Shown here: one piece after another, positions 30,768-38,505 of the stretch
Numbering within the stretch: the stretch's first letter is position 1
Layout of the letters: every line of letters begins with the position of its first letter
Source of the DNA: Paenibacillus koleovorans NBRC 103111
GTDB lineage: Bacteria > Bacillota > Bacilli > Paenibacillales > NBRC-103111
NCBI RefSeq assembly: GCF_004000845.1
Contig: NZ_BIMA01000046.1
Location: forward strand, 1-52,210
Length of the DNA: 52,210 nucleotides
Reading direction: 5' to 3'
Position numbers and translations under genes: made by a program
Notes under the pieces: generated by a model
What the model saw: only the letters and a program-made list of their open reading frames with translations
The model's database searches: none
What the model was told of the DNA's origin: nothing

Positions 30768-31562
30768 TTACGACTTGAGCTTGGTCTCGGCAAGCGTCCG
30801 GATCGGATCGAAGCCGCCGGATACGTCGATGATGTTGCCGGTAATGAAGTCGCTCTGCGGCAAACACAGGAAGGCGATGACCCGAGCGACGTCCTCCCCG
30901 CTCCCGGGACGTACGCCCGGCTGCTCCTCGTCGCGGAGGCCGCTCACGTCTTCGATCGACTTCTCCTTATTCGCGCCGCGAATGTCGCCTGGGCAAATCA
31001 TATTCACCGTCACGCCGTTCGCCGCTTGTTCATAGGCGAGCGTCTTGGTGAACGACACGAGGCCGACCTTAGCCGCGGCATAGACGGCTCGATGGGGCCA
31101 GCCTCTAGCCTCCGAGGCATGACCGAAGCCGAAGTGAATAATTCGGCCCCAATCCTTCTGCGCCATGCCCCGAAGCACTCGGTGATCGAGCTTCATGACG
31201 CTGAGCAAGTTGCCGTGCATCAAGTAGTCGATCTCCTGGGGCGAATATTGAGTGAACATACGACGCTCGCGCACGAAGGGGCCTGCATTATTGACCATAA
31301 TATCGATCGAAGCGTTCCAATGCGATTCCACCGTATCGATTAGCCGATTTGCCTGCTCGGAGTCCGCGATATCGGCCCGTACCGCAAGCGCCTTCACCTC
31401 GCGAGCTTCTAGCTTAGCCACCAGGGCATCAGCCTCGCGCTCGCTGGTCACGTAGTTGACGGCCACATCGCAGCCCAAGTCGGCCAACGCCAGTGCGGTC
31501 ATTTTGCCCAGACCTTTGGCGCTTCCGGTAATGCAGGCAAGCTTCCCTTGAAGGGGCCTCAT
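30768..31562 (-). CDS. SDR-family oxidoreductase (FabG-like)
   Basis: A 264-aa SDR. The cofactor loop is TGSAKGLGKMTALALADLG, NNAG appears in IDIMVNNAGPF, and the catalytic pair is in AVYAAAKVGLV (YxxxK). The usual serine about 13 residues before the tyrosine is not obvious: the strand reads IIHFGFGHASEARGW, with serine only 11 before. That could mean altered catalysis. MICPGDIRG and DFITGNIIDVSGGFDPI fit the family end. AAAGGAGG precedes the ATG. It is 18 bp downstream of the HEPN-type gene. Substrate unknown. Confidence 0.87.
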   Translation of the reverse strand: MRPLQGKLACITGSAKGLGKMTALALADLGCDVAVNYVTSEREADALVAKLEAREVKALAVRADIADSEQANRLIDTVESHWNASIDIMVNNAGPFVRERRMFTQYSPQEIDYLMHGNLLSVMKLDHRVLRGMAQKDWGRIIHFGFGHASEARGWPHRAVYAAAKVGLVSFTKTLAYEQAANGVTVNMICPGDIRGANKEKSIEDVSGLRDEEQPGVRPGSGEDVARVIAFLCLPQSDFITGNIIDVSGGFDPIRTLAETKLKS

Positions 31563-31580
31563 CGACGGAGCCTCCTTTCG

Positions 31581-32288
31581 TTACTTAGCGCTTGTGTGCC
31601 TGTGAAAGTAGTGAAACGACGTGGTAAGCGTCAGGCATACCATCTCATAGCCGGCCCTCAGGTCGCTCAGGCAGGCATCCAAATCTTCTATGTACGTGCG
31701 GTCCGCCTTGCACAGATCGGTCCGCTGCAGATCATCCAGCATCTCCGCATTTATATGGTGAACCTCCATATTCCGCTTGACGCGCAGCCGCTCCATCGGT
31801 TCCTTGAACTTCGTTTTCAGCTGGAACAGCTGCTGCTCCAGGTCCGGCTCTTCCTTGCGGTGCTTCATTTGGCGGAGAACAGTGAAGTAGGAAAACTTGG
31901 CCTTGACTCTTTCGGTCTCCAGGCGGTACATGTCGTTCAAGAAGTAGCCCAGCTTGTCCAAGATGGAGAACATCCGGATATACGCGTTTTTCTGAAAATA
32001 AAGGTGGTTGTGATAGCTGCTCGCTTCCTCCGCATCCATCGCTTCCTCGTACTTATGGCGGATCGGCTCGCTGAAAGTCGCCGCCCCGCGCACGCTCCAT
32101 TCCAGCTCGGACAAGGCGGAGACAAACCCTCTGCACCACAGATCGAAACGCGTATAACGGCCGCAATCCCGCGTCTGCTGGTCGATCAGCTTCTTCAAGT
32201 CGCTGCGGAACACCCCGATCGCCCGAACCGCGTCCTCGAGCAGCTGCGTCTCTTCCATTCTCGGTTTTCCCAGAATCGGGCTAAGCAT
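31581..32288 (-). CDS. Cthe_2314-type HEPN domain protein
   Basis: A 235-aa all-helical protein. It matches my memory of the Cthe_2314 HEPN family found in Paenibacillaceae. The HEPN signature R-x4-H is seen as RNMEVH near residue 170, followed by HH. This motif is the active site of HEPN ribonucleases, but many members are inactive or unstudied. A long helix MYRLETERVKAKFSYFTVLR precedes it. It lies between the UbiD gene (28 bp upstream) and the SDR gene (18 bp downstream), all on the minus strand. The function is unknown. Confidence 0.7.
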   Translation of the reverse strand: MLSPILGKPRMEETQLLEDAVRAIGVFRSDLKKLIDQQTRDCGRYTRFDLWCRGFVSALSELEWSVRGAATFSEPIRHKYEEAMDAEEASSYHNHLYFQKNAYIRMFSILDKLGYFLNDMYRLETERVKAKFSYFTVLRQMKHRKEEPDLEQQLFQLKTKFKEPMERLRVKRNMEVHHINAEMLDDLQRTDLCKADRTYIEDLDACLSDLRAGYEMVCLTLTTSFHYFHRHTSAK

Positions 32289-32316
32289 GGCGTCCCTCGC
32301 TTCCTTCTAGCACATG

Positions 32317-34077
32317 TTATCGAAAATATTCCGTCCATCGGGAATCAACCAGCTTGACGATGTCCTCGCGCGGGAACAGCTCGTCCGGGTACCCCGGCTT
32401 CATACGCGCATCGATTACGAGCGGTAGCTCGTAGCTCAGGTGATGGTGCCGCACTTGCGCATCCGCGTAAATGTCCGTAGCCGGATTGAACCGCGTGAAT
32501 ACGGTCCAGAGGAAGCTGCTCTGCCGGGCCGCAATCTCCGCATCATCCGCTACGATCACAACCGGCCAGCCGTCCAGCTGCGTCCTGGCTTGCGCCAGCA
32601 CGCGTGCCGGCAGCTCCGGGTCGTCCGTGAAGGAGGCGCCGGAGACGACGAGACAGCCGCCGCAATAAGGCTTGGCGTTCGTGATGCCCGGGATATGGCC
32701 GCCCTCATACACGTGCGGCAGCTTGCGCACCGGATCGCCTACGCCTACGAGCACCGCTTTGCTCCCGTGGTTCAAGTGAAGTCCTGTATAGTCTAACGTA
32801 TCATTGGATGTTTTATTAAAAATGTACAAATCGCGACGCGGATCGAACCGCTCGAGTATCGTCTCGAACAGCTGGCCGAAGTCGGCGAGATCCACGGACC
32901 GGTCGGTCAGCAGCAGCACCTTGGTCAGCGTCAGTTGGCCCTCGCCGAGGATGCGGAACGCACTCGTCAGCGCCTCGCGCGAGTAGCTCTCGCGGACGAC
33001 GGCGGCCGCGAGGGCGTGGAAGCCGGTCTCGGCGTACGTCCACAACGCCTTCACGCCCGGCATCGCCTTCGGGAATGCCGGGGACAGCAGGCGCTGGAGG
33101 AAATCGCCGAAGAAGTAGTCCTCCTGCCGCGGCTTCCCGACGATCGTCGCCGGGTAGATCGCGTCCTTGCGGTGCCACACGTGGTTCACGTGGAGCACCG
33201 GGAAGTCGTGCGTCAGCGAGTAGTAGCCGAAGTGGTCGCCGAACGGACCTTCCGGTCGGCGTTCGTGAGGCGGCACGTGGCCGCTGACGGCGAATTCCGC
33301 CTCGGCCACGAGGCGGTGCCCCCCATGCGGATTGTCCGCCATGGGGAGCTTCTGCCCGAGGATGAGCGAAGCGAGCAGCAGCTCGGGCAGATGCTCGGGC
33401 ACCGGCGCGATCGCGGAGGCGATCAGGGCGGGCGGCCCGCCGAGGAACACGGTGACGGGCAACGCCTTATTGCGCTTCTCCGCCTCGTGGTAGTGAAAGC
33501 CGCCGCCCTTATGGATTTGCCAGTGCATCCCGGTCGTCTGGCCGTCATACACCTGCATGCGATACATGCCGAGGTTGTGATGGCCGCCGTCCGGCTGCTC
33601 GGTGTAGACGAGCGGCAGCGTAACGAACGGGCCGCCGTCCTCCTGCCAGCATGTCAGCACCGGCAGCTTGGTCATCGGATTGTCGGTATCGCACACTTCG
33701 AGAACCGGAGCTTGAGCGCGCTGAACCGTCTTCGTCCCTACCTTCATGGCGTCGAAGAGCAGGTTGCGCTGATCCCACAGCCCTTTGATCGTAGGCGGCA
33801 TAAGCGTATCCATCGCGCCGACCGCTTGTTTCATGAACTGCTCGGGCTTTGGTCCAAACGCCAAATCAATCCGGCGCGGTGTGCCGAACAGGTTGGTGGC
33901 GACGGGGAACGAGCTTCCTTTTACATTGGTGAACAACAAAGCAGGGCCTTGTTCATCAATGACCCTGCGGTGTATTTCCGCCAACTCCAAATAAGGGTCG
34001 ACGGGTGCGGAAATTTCAATTAGTTCTTTCTCGTTGCGTAGCAGTTGCAGATGTTCGCTCAGGTTGTTCAGTGTCAT
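32317..34077 (-). CDS. UbiD-family decarboxylase, probably in menaquinone synthesis
   Basis: A 586-aa UbiD-type enzyme, which uses prenylated FMN to decarboxylate aromatic acids reversibly. Seen: LIEISAPVDPYLELAEIHRR, SFPVATNLFGTPRRIDLAFG, GMYRMQVYDGQTTGMHWQIH, EFAVSGHVPPHERRPEGPFG and the typical catalytic E-x-R-x-E-like region around AEAEFAVSG and PEGPFGDHFG. With mqnE present, the futalosine-pathway decarboxylation step is the likeliest role. Start taken at ATG 34077, where the conserved protein begins; the longer frame to 34176 overlaps ctaA. The ribosome site is weak (AAAGGG, 11 bp). Confidence 0.88.
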   Translation of the reverse strand: MTLNNLSEHLQLLRNEKELIEISAPVDPYLELAEIHRRVIDEQGPALLFTNVKGSSFPVATNLFGTPRRIDLAFGPKPEQFMKQAVGAMDTLMPPTIKGLWDQRNLLFDAMKVGTKTVQRAQAPVLEVCDTDNPMTKLPVLTCWQEDGGPFVTLPLVYTEQPDGGHHNLGMYRMQVYDGQTTGMHWQIHKGGGFHYHEAEKRNKALPVTVFLGGPPALIASAIAPVPEHLPELLLASLILGQKLPMADNPHGGHRLVAEAEFAVSGHVPPHERRPEGPFGDHFGYYSLTHDFPVLHVNHVWHRKDAIYPATIVGKPRQEDYFFGDFLQRLLSPAFPKAMPGVKALWTYAETGFHALAAAVVRESYSREALTSAFRILGEGQLTLTKVLLLTDRSVDLADFGQLFETILERFDPRRDLYIFNKTSNDTLDYTGLHLNHGSKAVLVGVGDPVRKLPHVYEGGHIPGITNAKPYCGGCLVVSGASFTDDPELPARVLAQARTQLDGWPVVIVADDAEIAARQSSFLWTVFTRFNPATDIYADAQVRHHHLSYELPLVIDARMKPGYPDELFPREDIVKLVDSRWTEYFR

Positions 34078-34114
34078 CGGTTTGGTTACGCCCTTTCTGC
34101 GGTGCGGTGGAAGT

Positions 34115-35053
34115 TCAGGCCGCCATGCGGCGTACCCGCACGCACATATCGCATAAAATGCCGAACAAGCACGCAATGAGAACGACGTGCAGAAGCGCAG
34201 CGAACAAATACCAGTCCGTGCCGAGCGTATACACGATCAACGCGCCGCTGATCACTTGGGAGCCGGCCAACAGAAGCGCCCAGCGGGAGCTGCGGCGGAT
34301 GACGGCGACATGCTGGTACGTCTTGCCGGCCCGGTAGGCGATGTAGGCGATGGCGAGGAACAAGATCGCCGCCGCGACGCGGTGCAGGAAGGCGATGCCC
34401 GTGGCGCCATCCAGCTCCGGCACGACTTGTCCGTTGCAGAGCGGCCAGCCGATGCAGCCGCCGGACGAATCCGTGTGCCGGACGAAGGCACCGACGTACA
34501 CGACGATGTAGCTGTAGGCGGCGACGATCCACACGGTGTTGCGGAACTTGCGGCTAACTCTGGCCGCGGTGGCGGTCCCGGCGCCCATATCCTTGGCGGA
34601 CGCTTGTGTAAGGAAGTCTCCCCTCCATACGCCGATCGCCAGCAGCAAAGTCGCTGAGAATGCGACCAGCGAGAAGCCGAAATGGAACGCCAGCACGGCG
34701 TCCGATTGCGGCTGCATGACCGCCATCGCTCCGAGTATCGCTTGGAGGACGGTGAAGAACAAGGCGCTGAAGGCGAACAGCAGCGCCTCCTTGTGCCTGC
34801 GCGCGAGGACCCACGTGTAGATCGCCGCGGCAAGCACGAGCAAGCCAACCAGGCCGCTTACCGCCCTGTGGCTGTATTCAATCATCGATTCAATCGTATA
34901 GGCCGGAATGAATTTTCCGTTGCATAATGGCCAATCGTCCCCGCAGCCGCGTCCCGATTCGGTCTTCGTGACGAGCGCTCCCATCAGAAGCACCAATCCC
35001 ATGCCGATCGTCGTAGCCAAGGACACCCACCTAAATTGCTTTTGCGCTTGCAA
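34115..35053 (-). CDS. ctaA: Heme A synthase CtaA (COX15)
   Basis: A 312-aa integral membrane enzyme that oxidises the C8 methyl of heme O to make heme A for cytochrome oxidase. It has two similar halves of four helices. The first half shows GCGDDWPLCNG, then EYSHRAVSGLVG with a heme-binding histidine. The second half repeats GCIGWPLCNG and FLHRVAAAILF. The paired cysteines in the loops fit the Bacillus type. The start is TTG at 35053 with AGGTG 6 bp upstream. It is followed by the UbiD-family gene. Confidence 0.95.
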   Translation of the reverse strand: MQAQKQFRWVSLATTIGMGLVLLMGALVTKTESGRGCGDDWPLCNGKFIPAYTIESMIEYSHRAVSGLVGLLVLAAAIYTWVLARRHKEALLFAFSALFFTVLQAILGAMAVMQPQSDAVLAFHFGFSLVAFSATLLLAIGVWRGDFLTQASAKDMGAGTATAARVSRKFRNTVWIVAAYSYIVVYVGAFVRHTDSSGGCIGWPLCNGQVVPELDGATGIAFLHRVAAAILFLAIAYIAYRAGKTYQHVAVIRRSSRWALLLAGSQVISGALIVYTLGTDWYLFAALLHVVLIACLFGILCDMCVRVRRMAA

Positions 35054-35206
35054 GCTGACACCTACTTTATCTGTTTCAGTCCATCCTACTTATTATAGCT
35101 TGCTTGTCCAATCAAATCCATTTCGGAAATGTGAACGTTCGGTCAACCTTTGGCGAAGGAGTTCTGATAGGCGCGTGGGGAGGGCAGCAACTGGGCTCCG
35201 ATCGCC

Positions 35207-35402
35207 GAACAAATAACGTTACGAGATCACCTTATTTTCGCGTAGAGGACGGTCGGCACAAAAATAACGCTATGGGATCACCTTATTCCACCCCCTGAGG
35301 GACAAAATCAGCGGTCTGCAACCCAATAGCGTTATGCCGTCGTCTTATTTTGTTTCAACTGCTCCATTTCCGCCGAATAGCGCTGTGCCGTCACCTTATC
35401 TC
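35207..35402. repeat. Four units of the AATAACGTTATGCCGTC intergenic repeat
   Basis: Units start at 35212, 35263, 35325 and 35376 with spacings of 51, 62 and 51 bp. The consensus is AATARCGYTATGCCGTCRYC followed by TTATTT. Three degenerate units occur at 216-364. The 383-bp gap between ctaA and the thioredoxin gene holds this and nothing else I can support. Confidence 0.8.
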
Positions 35403-35436
35403 AAACCGGCGGCCAGTCGCGAAAGGCCCCGAAGCC

Positions 35437-35790
35437 TTACTTTGCCGCCGCTTCGCTAACCGCTACAACGCGATCAAAAAACTCCTCGATTTCCTCCCGC
35501 GTCTTGCGTAGCTTGCTGACGAAGCGGATCGTCTCCTGTCCGTTTACAAAGGCGATAAAGCTCGGTATCCCCAGCACGTTGTACTGCTCGCACAGCTCAG
35601 GCAGCTCGTCGCGGTCGATATGGATGAAATCCATCCGATCGCCATACTTGTTGATTACATCCGGCATGAACGGATCGATGTAGTGGCAATCTTTGCACCA
35701 GGTCGTCTTGAATACGGCAACCGTCGGTTGCGCACCATTCACTTTATCGTGGAACGTTTGCTCCGTTTTGATCTGCTCCATTTGCGCCAT
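35437..35790 (-). CDS. Thioredoxin-family protein
   Basis: A 117-aa thioredoxin fold. VAVFKTTWCKDCHYIDPFMP has the redox CxxC as CKDC, and LGIPSFIAFVNGQ has the cis-proline. It likely acts in the cytoplasm as a thiol-disulfide exchanger. ATG 35790 has GAGGTG 9 bp upstream; a TTG start at 35823 is also open, but the extra residues do not look like family sequence. It stands alone between the repeat region and the divergent SPFH gene. Confidence 0.88.
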   Translation of the reverse strand: MAQMEQIKTEQTFHDKVNGAQPTVAVFKTTWCKDCHYIDPFMPDVINKYGDRMDFIHIDRDELPELCEQYNVLGIPSFIAFVNGQETIRFVSKLRKTREEIEEFFDRVVAVSEAAAK

Positions 35791-35982
35791 CGCGGCATAC
35801 ACCTCGTTTTCATCGTTCTGCAACGCTTTTCCCTGTTATAGCATGCCCTGCGGATCCTGTCAATGAACGCCTACTCCATGATAGATAAGATTTCCACGCC
35901 GAAACGATTTACAGGTTAAGTAAAAAGTGATATCATGTAAGTATCAAAAAGAGATGATTTCAATATAAAAGGAGCTGGGATA

Positions 35983-36825
35983 ATGAAAGAAAGAAAACCG
36001 CCCTATTTCAACGGATACTTGGGGCTTGTCGCAAGCTTTGCGCTGTTCGGGCTCACCTGGTATTTGTTCATGCAGGAGTCCTTCATCATCGGGTGTATTG
36101 CCGGGTTTGTCGGGCTGCTTCTTCTGACGTCTCTTACCGTTATTCAGCCGAATCAAACGACGGTCGTTACTTTCTTCGGCAGCTACTTGGGCACGATCCG
36201 CCAGAGCGGCATCTGGATGACGATCCCCCTCAGCGGGCGGAAGCATATGTCGGTGCGCGTGCGCAACTTCAATAGCGCCAAGCTGAAGGTCAACGATATC
36301 GAGGGCAACCCGATCGAGATCGCGGCGGTCGTCGTGTTCCGCGTCGTCGATACGGCCAAGGCTTCTTATGACGTTGACAGCTATGAGAAGTTCGTGGAGA
36401 TTCAGAGCGAAACCGCCCTCCGACATGTAGCGACCCGCTATCCCTATGACAATCTCGATTCCGTCGGCTATTCGCTTCGCGGCAATGCCGAGGAAGTGGC
36501 GCAGGAGCTGGCTGCTGAGCTGCAAACTCGTCTCACGGTTGCCGGCGTCGAAGTACTGGAAGCCCGCCTCACTCACCTGGCGTATTCCACCGAAATCGCC
36601 AGCGCCATGCTGCAGCGTCAGCAAGCAACCGCCATTATCGCGGCTCGCGAGAAAATCGTCGAAGGCGCCGTCGGCATGGTGCAGATGGCGATTCGGAAGC
36701 TGGAGAAGGACACCGGCTTGGTGTTGGACGATGAGCGCAAAGCAGCGATGATCAACAACTTGATGGTGGCCATCGTGTCCGACCGGTCGGCCCAGCCGGT
36801 CATCAATTCCGGTTCGCTCTACTGA
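35983..36825 (+). CDS. SPFH/band 7 domain membrane protein
   Basis: A 280-aa protein. Two membrane helices near residues 13-32 and 36-55 ([36 protein letters not shown]) are followed by an SPFH domain (about 58-215) with [20 protein letters not shown] and [20 protein letters not shown]. The last part, with [20 protein letters not shown], is a coiled coil. Such proteins form membrane microdomain scaffolds and may bind proteases. The ribosome site is AAAGGAGC. The gene 15 bp downstream encodes a ribbon-helix-helix-like protein, probably co-expressed. Confidence 0.88.
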   Translation: MKERKPPYFNGYLGLVASFALFGLTWYLFMQESFIIGCIAGFVGLLLLTSLTVIQPNQTTVVTFFGSYLGTIRQSGIWMTIPLSGRKHMSVRVRNFNSAKLKVNDIEGNPIEIAAVVVFRVVDTAKASYDVDSYEKFVEIQSETALRHVATRYPYDNLDSVGYSLRGNAEEVAQELAAELQTRLTVAGVEVLEARLTHLAYSTEIASAMLQRQQATAIIAAREKIVEGAVGMVQMAIRKLEKDTGLVLDDERKAAMINNLMVAIVSDRSAQPVINSGSLY

Positions 36826-36840
36826 CGAAGGCGTATCGAC

Positions 36841-37080
36841 ATGGTTAGCCCCGGCAAAAAAAGCTTCCCGCTGCGTATCGATCCCAAATTGTTCGAAGCC
36901 ATTGAGCGCTGGGCCGCCGATGACTTGCGCAGCGTGAACGGCCATATCGAATTTCTGCTTCGCGAAGCCGCGTTCCGCGCCGGCAGGCTGTCCGGCTCCG
37001 CCCGTGCGGCTGCCGGCTCGCCGACGGCAATGCCTCCGGCAGCGGATTCGCCGCCTGATTCCTCGTCCTCCGGCACATAA
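36841..37080 (+). CDS. Arc-type ribbon-helix-helix-like small protein
   Basis: A 79-aa protein. Residues 5-45 (KKSFPLRIDPKLFEAIERWA, then DDLRSVNGHIEFLLREA) fit a ribbon-helix-helix fold: one beta strand followed by two helices, as in Arc/MetJ repressors. The C-terminal 35 residues are a Ser/Ala/Pro-rich low-complexity tail. It starts 15 bp after the SPFH gene. It might regulate that operon or act as a partner; its DNA site is unknown. Confidence 0.75.
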   Translation: MVSPGKKSFPLRIDPKLFEAIERWAADDLRSVNGHIEFLLREAAFRAGRLSGSARAAAGSPTAMPPAADSPPDSSSSGT

Positions 37081-37084
37081 AATG

Positions 37085-37114
37085 GCCTGTCTCCTCCTCA
37101 TACTAGAGACAGGC
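37085..37114 (+). terminator. Hairpin after the SPFH-RHH operon
   Basis: GCCTGTCTC (37085-37093) pairs with GAGACAGGC (37106-37114) directly after the stop codon. It has no T run, so it may instead stabilise the 3' end of the message. Confidence 0.5.
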
Positions 37115-37128
37115 TGCACGTGGGAAAC

Positions 37129-37202
37129 GGCAAGTCGCCGCCCTTTCAGTCATATGGTCTAGAAGATAGACCTGCAGACTGCCAGGGCGGCGACTGCCTT
37201 TC
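37129..37202 (+). terminator. Nested hairpin between the RHH and DUF2515 genes
   Basis: GGCAAGTCGCCGCCCT (37129-37144) pairs with AGGGCGGCGACTGCC (37184-37198) with one bulge, followed by TTTC. An inner GGTCTA/TAGACC hairpin lies at 37156-37172. It looks like a terminator with an enlarged, structured loop, just before the ribosome site of the next gene. Confidence 0.65.
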
Positions 37203-37221
37203 GTTCAGGGGAGTGAAACCG

Positions 37222-38505
37222 GTGAGTGCAAGAGTACACATGCGAAATAGCTGGGTCAAACGAATCATGGCCATACCCGGTCATGCTCTGGATTATTTGA
37301 AAGGTAAAACAGCCGGCCTCGTGCTCTCCAGCCAGCTTGCGGAACAGGCTGACGGCATTCGGCTAAACCCGGAGCATCTGAATCGGTTGAGAAACGCATA
37401 CGAGGCTATAGCTCCATCCTCCTCAGATGCCGTCTCCTTGACGTCGGAGCAACGCGCCTTAATGGACCGAATTCAGGAAGAAACCTCGCGCCTCAACCGC
37501 AACAATGTAATTCGCACCAAGGCCTATTACGCCATCTATAAGCGGCATCCCGAGCTGCACTGGGCGTTTCTCGCGCATATGGTGTCCCGCAACGGCGGCT
37601 GGAACATGACCGATCTGCGCGGCGAGCTGCATCCCAGGCTGATTGGGAAACGCCGGGCTGGAGAGCTTTTCGCCTTTCTAGAACGATCGAACGCGCTAAT
37701 TTTCCAAGATGCTTATCCGCAGCTGTTACTGTACGAGGCCAGCAAAGCCCGGAACACTTCGTTGTTCCATCTGCTTCCCCATTTCCACGTTTCTCGGTTC
37801 ATGAAGCCGATCTGGGAGTTGTTCTGGCAGGAGCGCTGCAGCGAGCTGCTGACGATCGGATTGATCGTGAACGAGCAGTCTTACATAGAGGGCCGCGTTG
37901 TGCAGCAAAAGCCTTACTCCTCGTTGTTAGCCTCTTCCCTCCTGCAACTGCAGTCGCTGCTTCAACTAAATGTGATCGTCTTCCCTTATGCCGCTGCCGA
38001 TACGACCGATGCCTCGAATCCTCCCAATCGGCTAACCGGCCTGATTCTAGAGACTTTCTCGGATCTTGACGAACGGATCGAAATTGGCAAGAAGCTCTAT
38101 GCCGTCCTATTCGGCGTGCCCGCCATACGCGAGGAGGCGCTTCGATTCGCCGCTGCCGTCCCGCATTCCGGCTCCCGTTCCGACTACTGGCCTCACCTGT
38201 TCGCCCCAATCAGAAAAGCTCCTCCGGTATGGACCTACACGGAGAAGCTTCAGGGCTGCAGCTTGCTGCGGCCGGATGATCCAATCTATAGCCCTGCTCT
38301 GTCAACAGTTTGGCCGGACCGGCCGGTAGAGCCGCCAGATCGGTATGACTGGTTTCTCGGTTCGCGAGGAATCTCGATCGACGATGTCATGCACCATTTA
38401 AGCGATGTTTCGCTCCCTCGTTCGTTCGAAATTACGAATGAAGCTTGTTTCGCATTGAACAAGCTCGAGCTGGCGATTCTGGCAGGCGAGCCGCTACGAG
38501 ATTAG
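37222..38505 (+). CDS. DUF2515 family protein (YppC-like)
   Basis: A 427-aa protein recognised as DUF2515 from NRNNVIRTKAYYAIYKRHPE, LHWAFLAHMVSRNGGWNMTD and LRGELHPRLIG. I see no catalytic motif, signal or membrane helix. Bacillus yppC belongs to this family and has no known function. GGGGAG lies about 9 bp before the GTG at 37222; the open frame upstream to 37120 crosses the nested hairpin and is rejected. The stop overlaps the end of the convergent flippase gene by 4 bp. Confidence 0.85.
   Translation: MSARVHMRNSWVKRIMAIPGHALDYLKGKTAGLVLSSQLAEQADGIRLNPEHLNRLRNAYEAIAPSSSDAVSLTSEQRALMDRIQEETSRLNRNNVIRTKAYYAIYKRHPELHWAFLAHMVSRNGGWNMTDLRGELHPRLIGKRRAGELFAFLERSNALIFQDAYPQLLLYEASKARNTSLFHLLPHFHVSRFMKPIWELFWQERCSELLTIGLIVNEQSYIEGRVVQQKPYSSLLASSLLQLQSLLQLNVIVFPYAAADTTDASNPPNRLTGLILETFSDLDERIEIGKKLYAVLFGVPAIREEALRFAAAVPHSGSRSDYWPHLFAPIRKAPPVWTYTEKLQGCSLLRPDDPIYSPALSTVWPDRPVEPPDRYDWFLGSRGISIDDVMHHLSDVSLPRSFEITNEACFALNKLELAILAGEPLRD

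Noticed and set aside
32935-34023. A 362-residue plus-strand frame opposite the UbiD-family gene
   Set aside because: Antisense of a conserved enzyme, very rich in Arg, Val and Glu, without a start signal.
34078-34176. Upstream extension of the UbiD-family gene
   Set aside because: It overlaps the end of ctaA and the added residues are Cys/Ala-rich with no family likeness.
35944-37119. A 391-residue minus-strand frame opposite the SPFH and RHH genes
   Set aside because: The plus-strand genes have family motifs and ribosome sites; the antisense product matches nothing and has biased composition.
37120-37221. Upstream extension of the DUF2515 gene
   Set aside because: It would translate through a nested hairpin with no ribosome site; the GTG at 37222 has GGGGAG.
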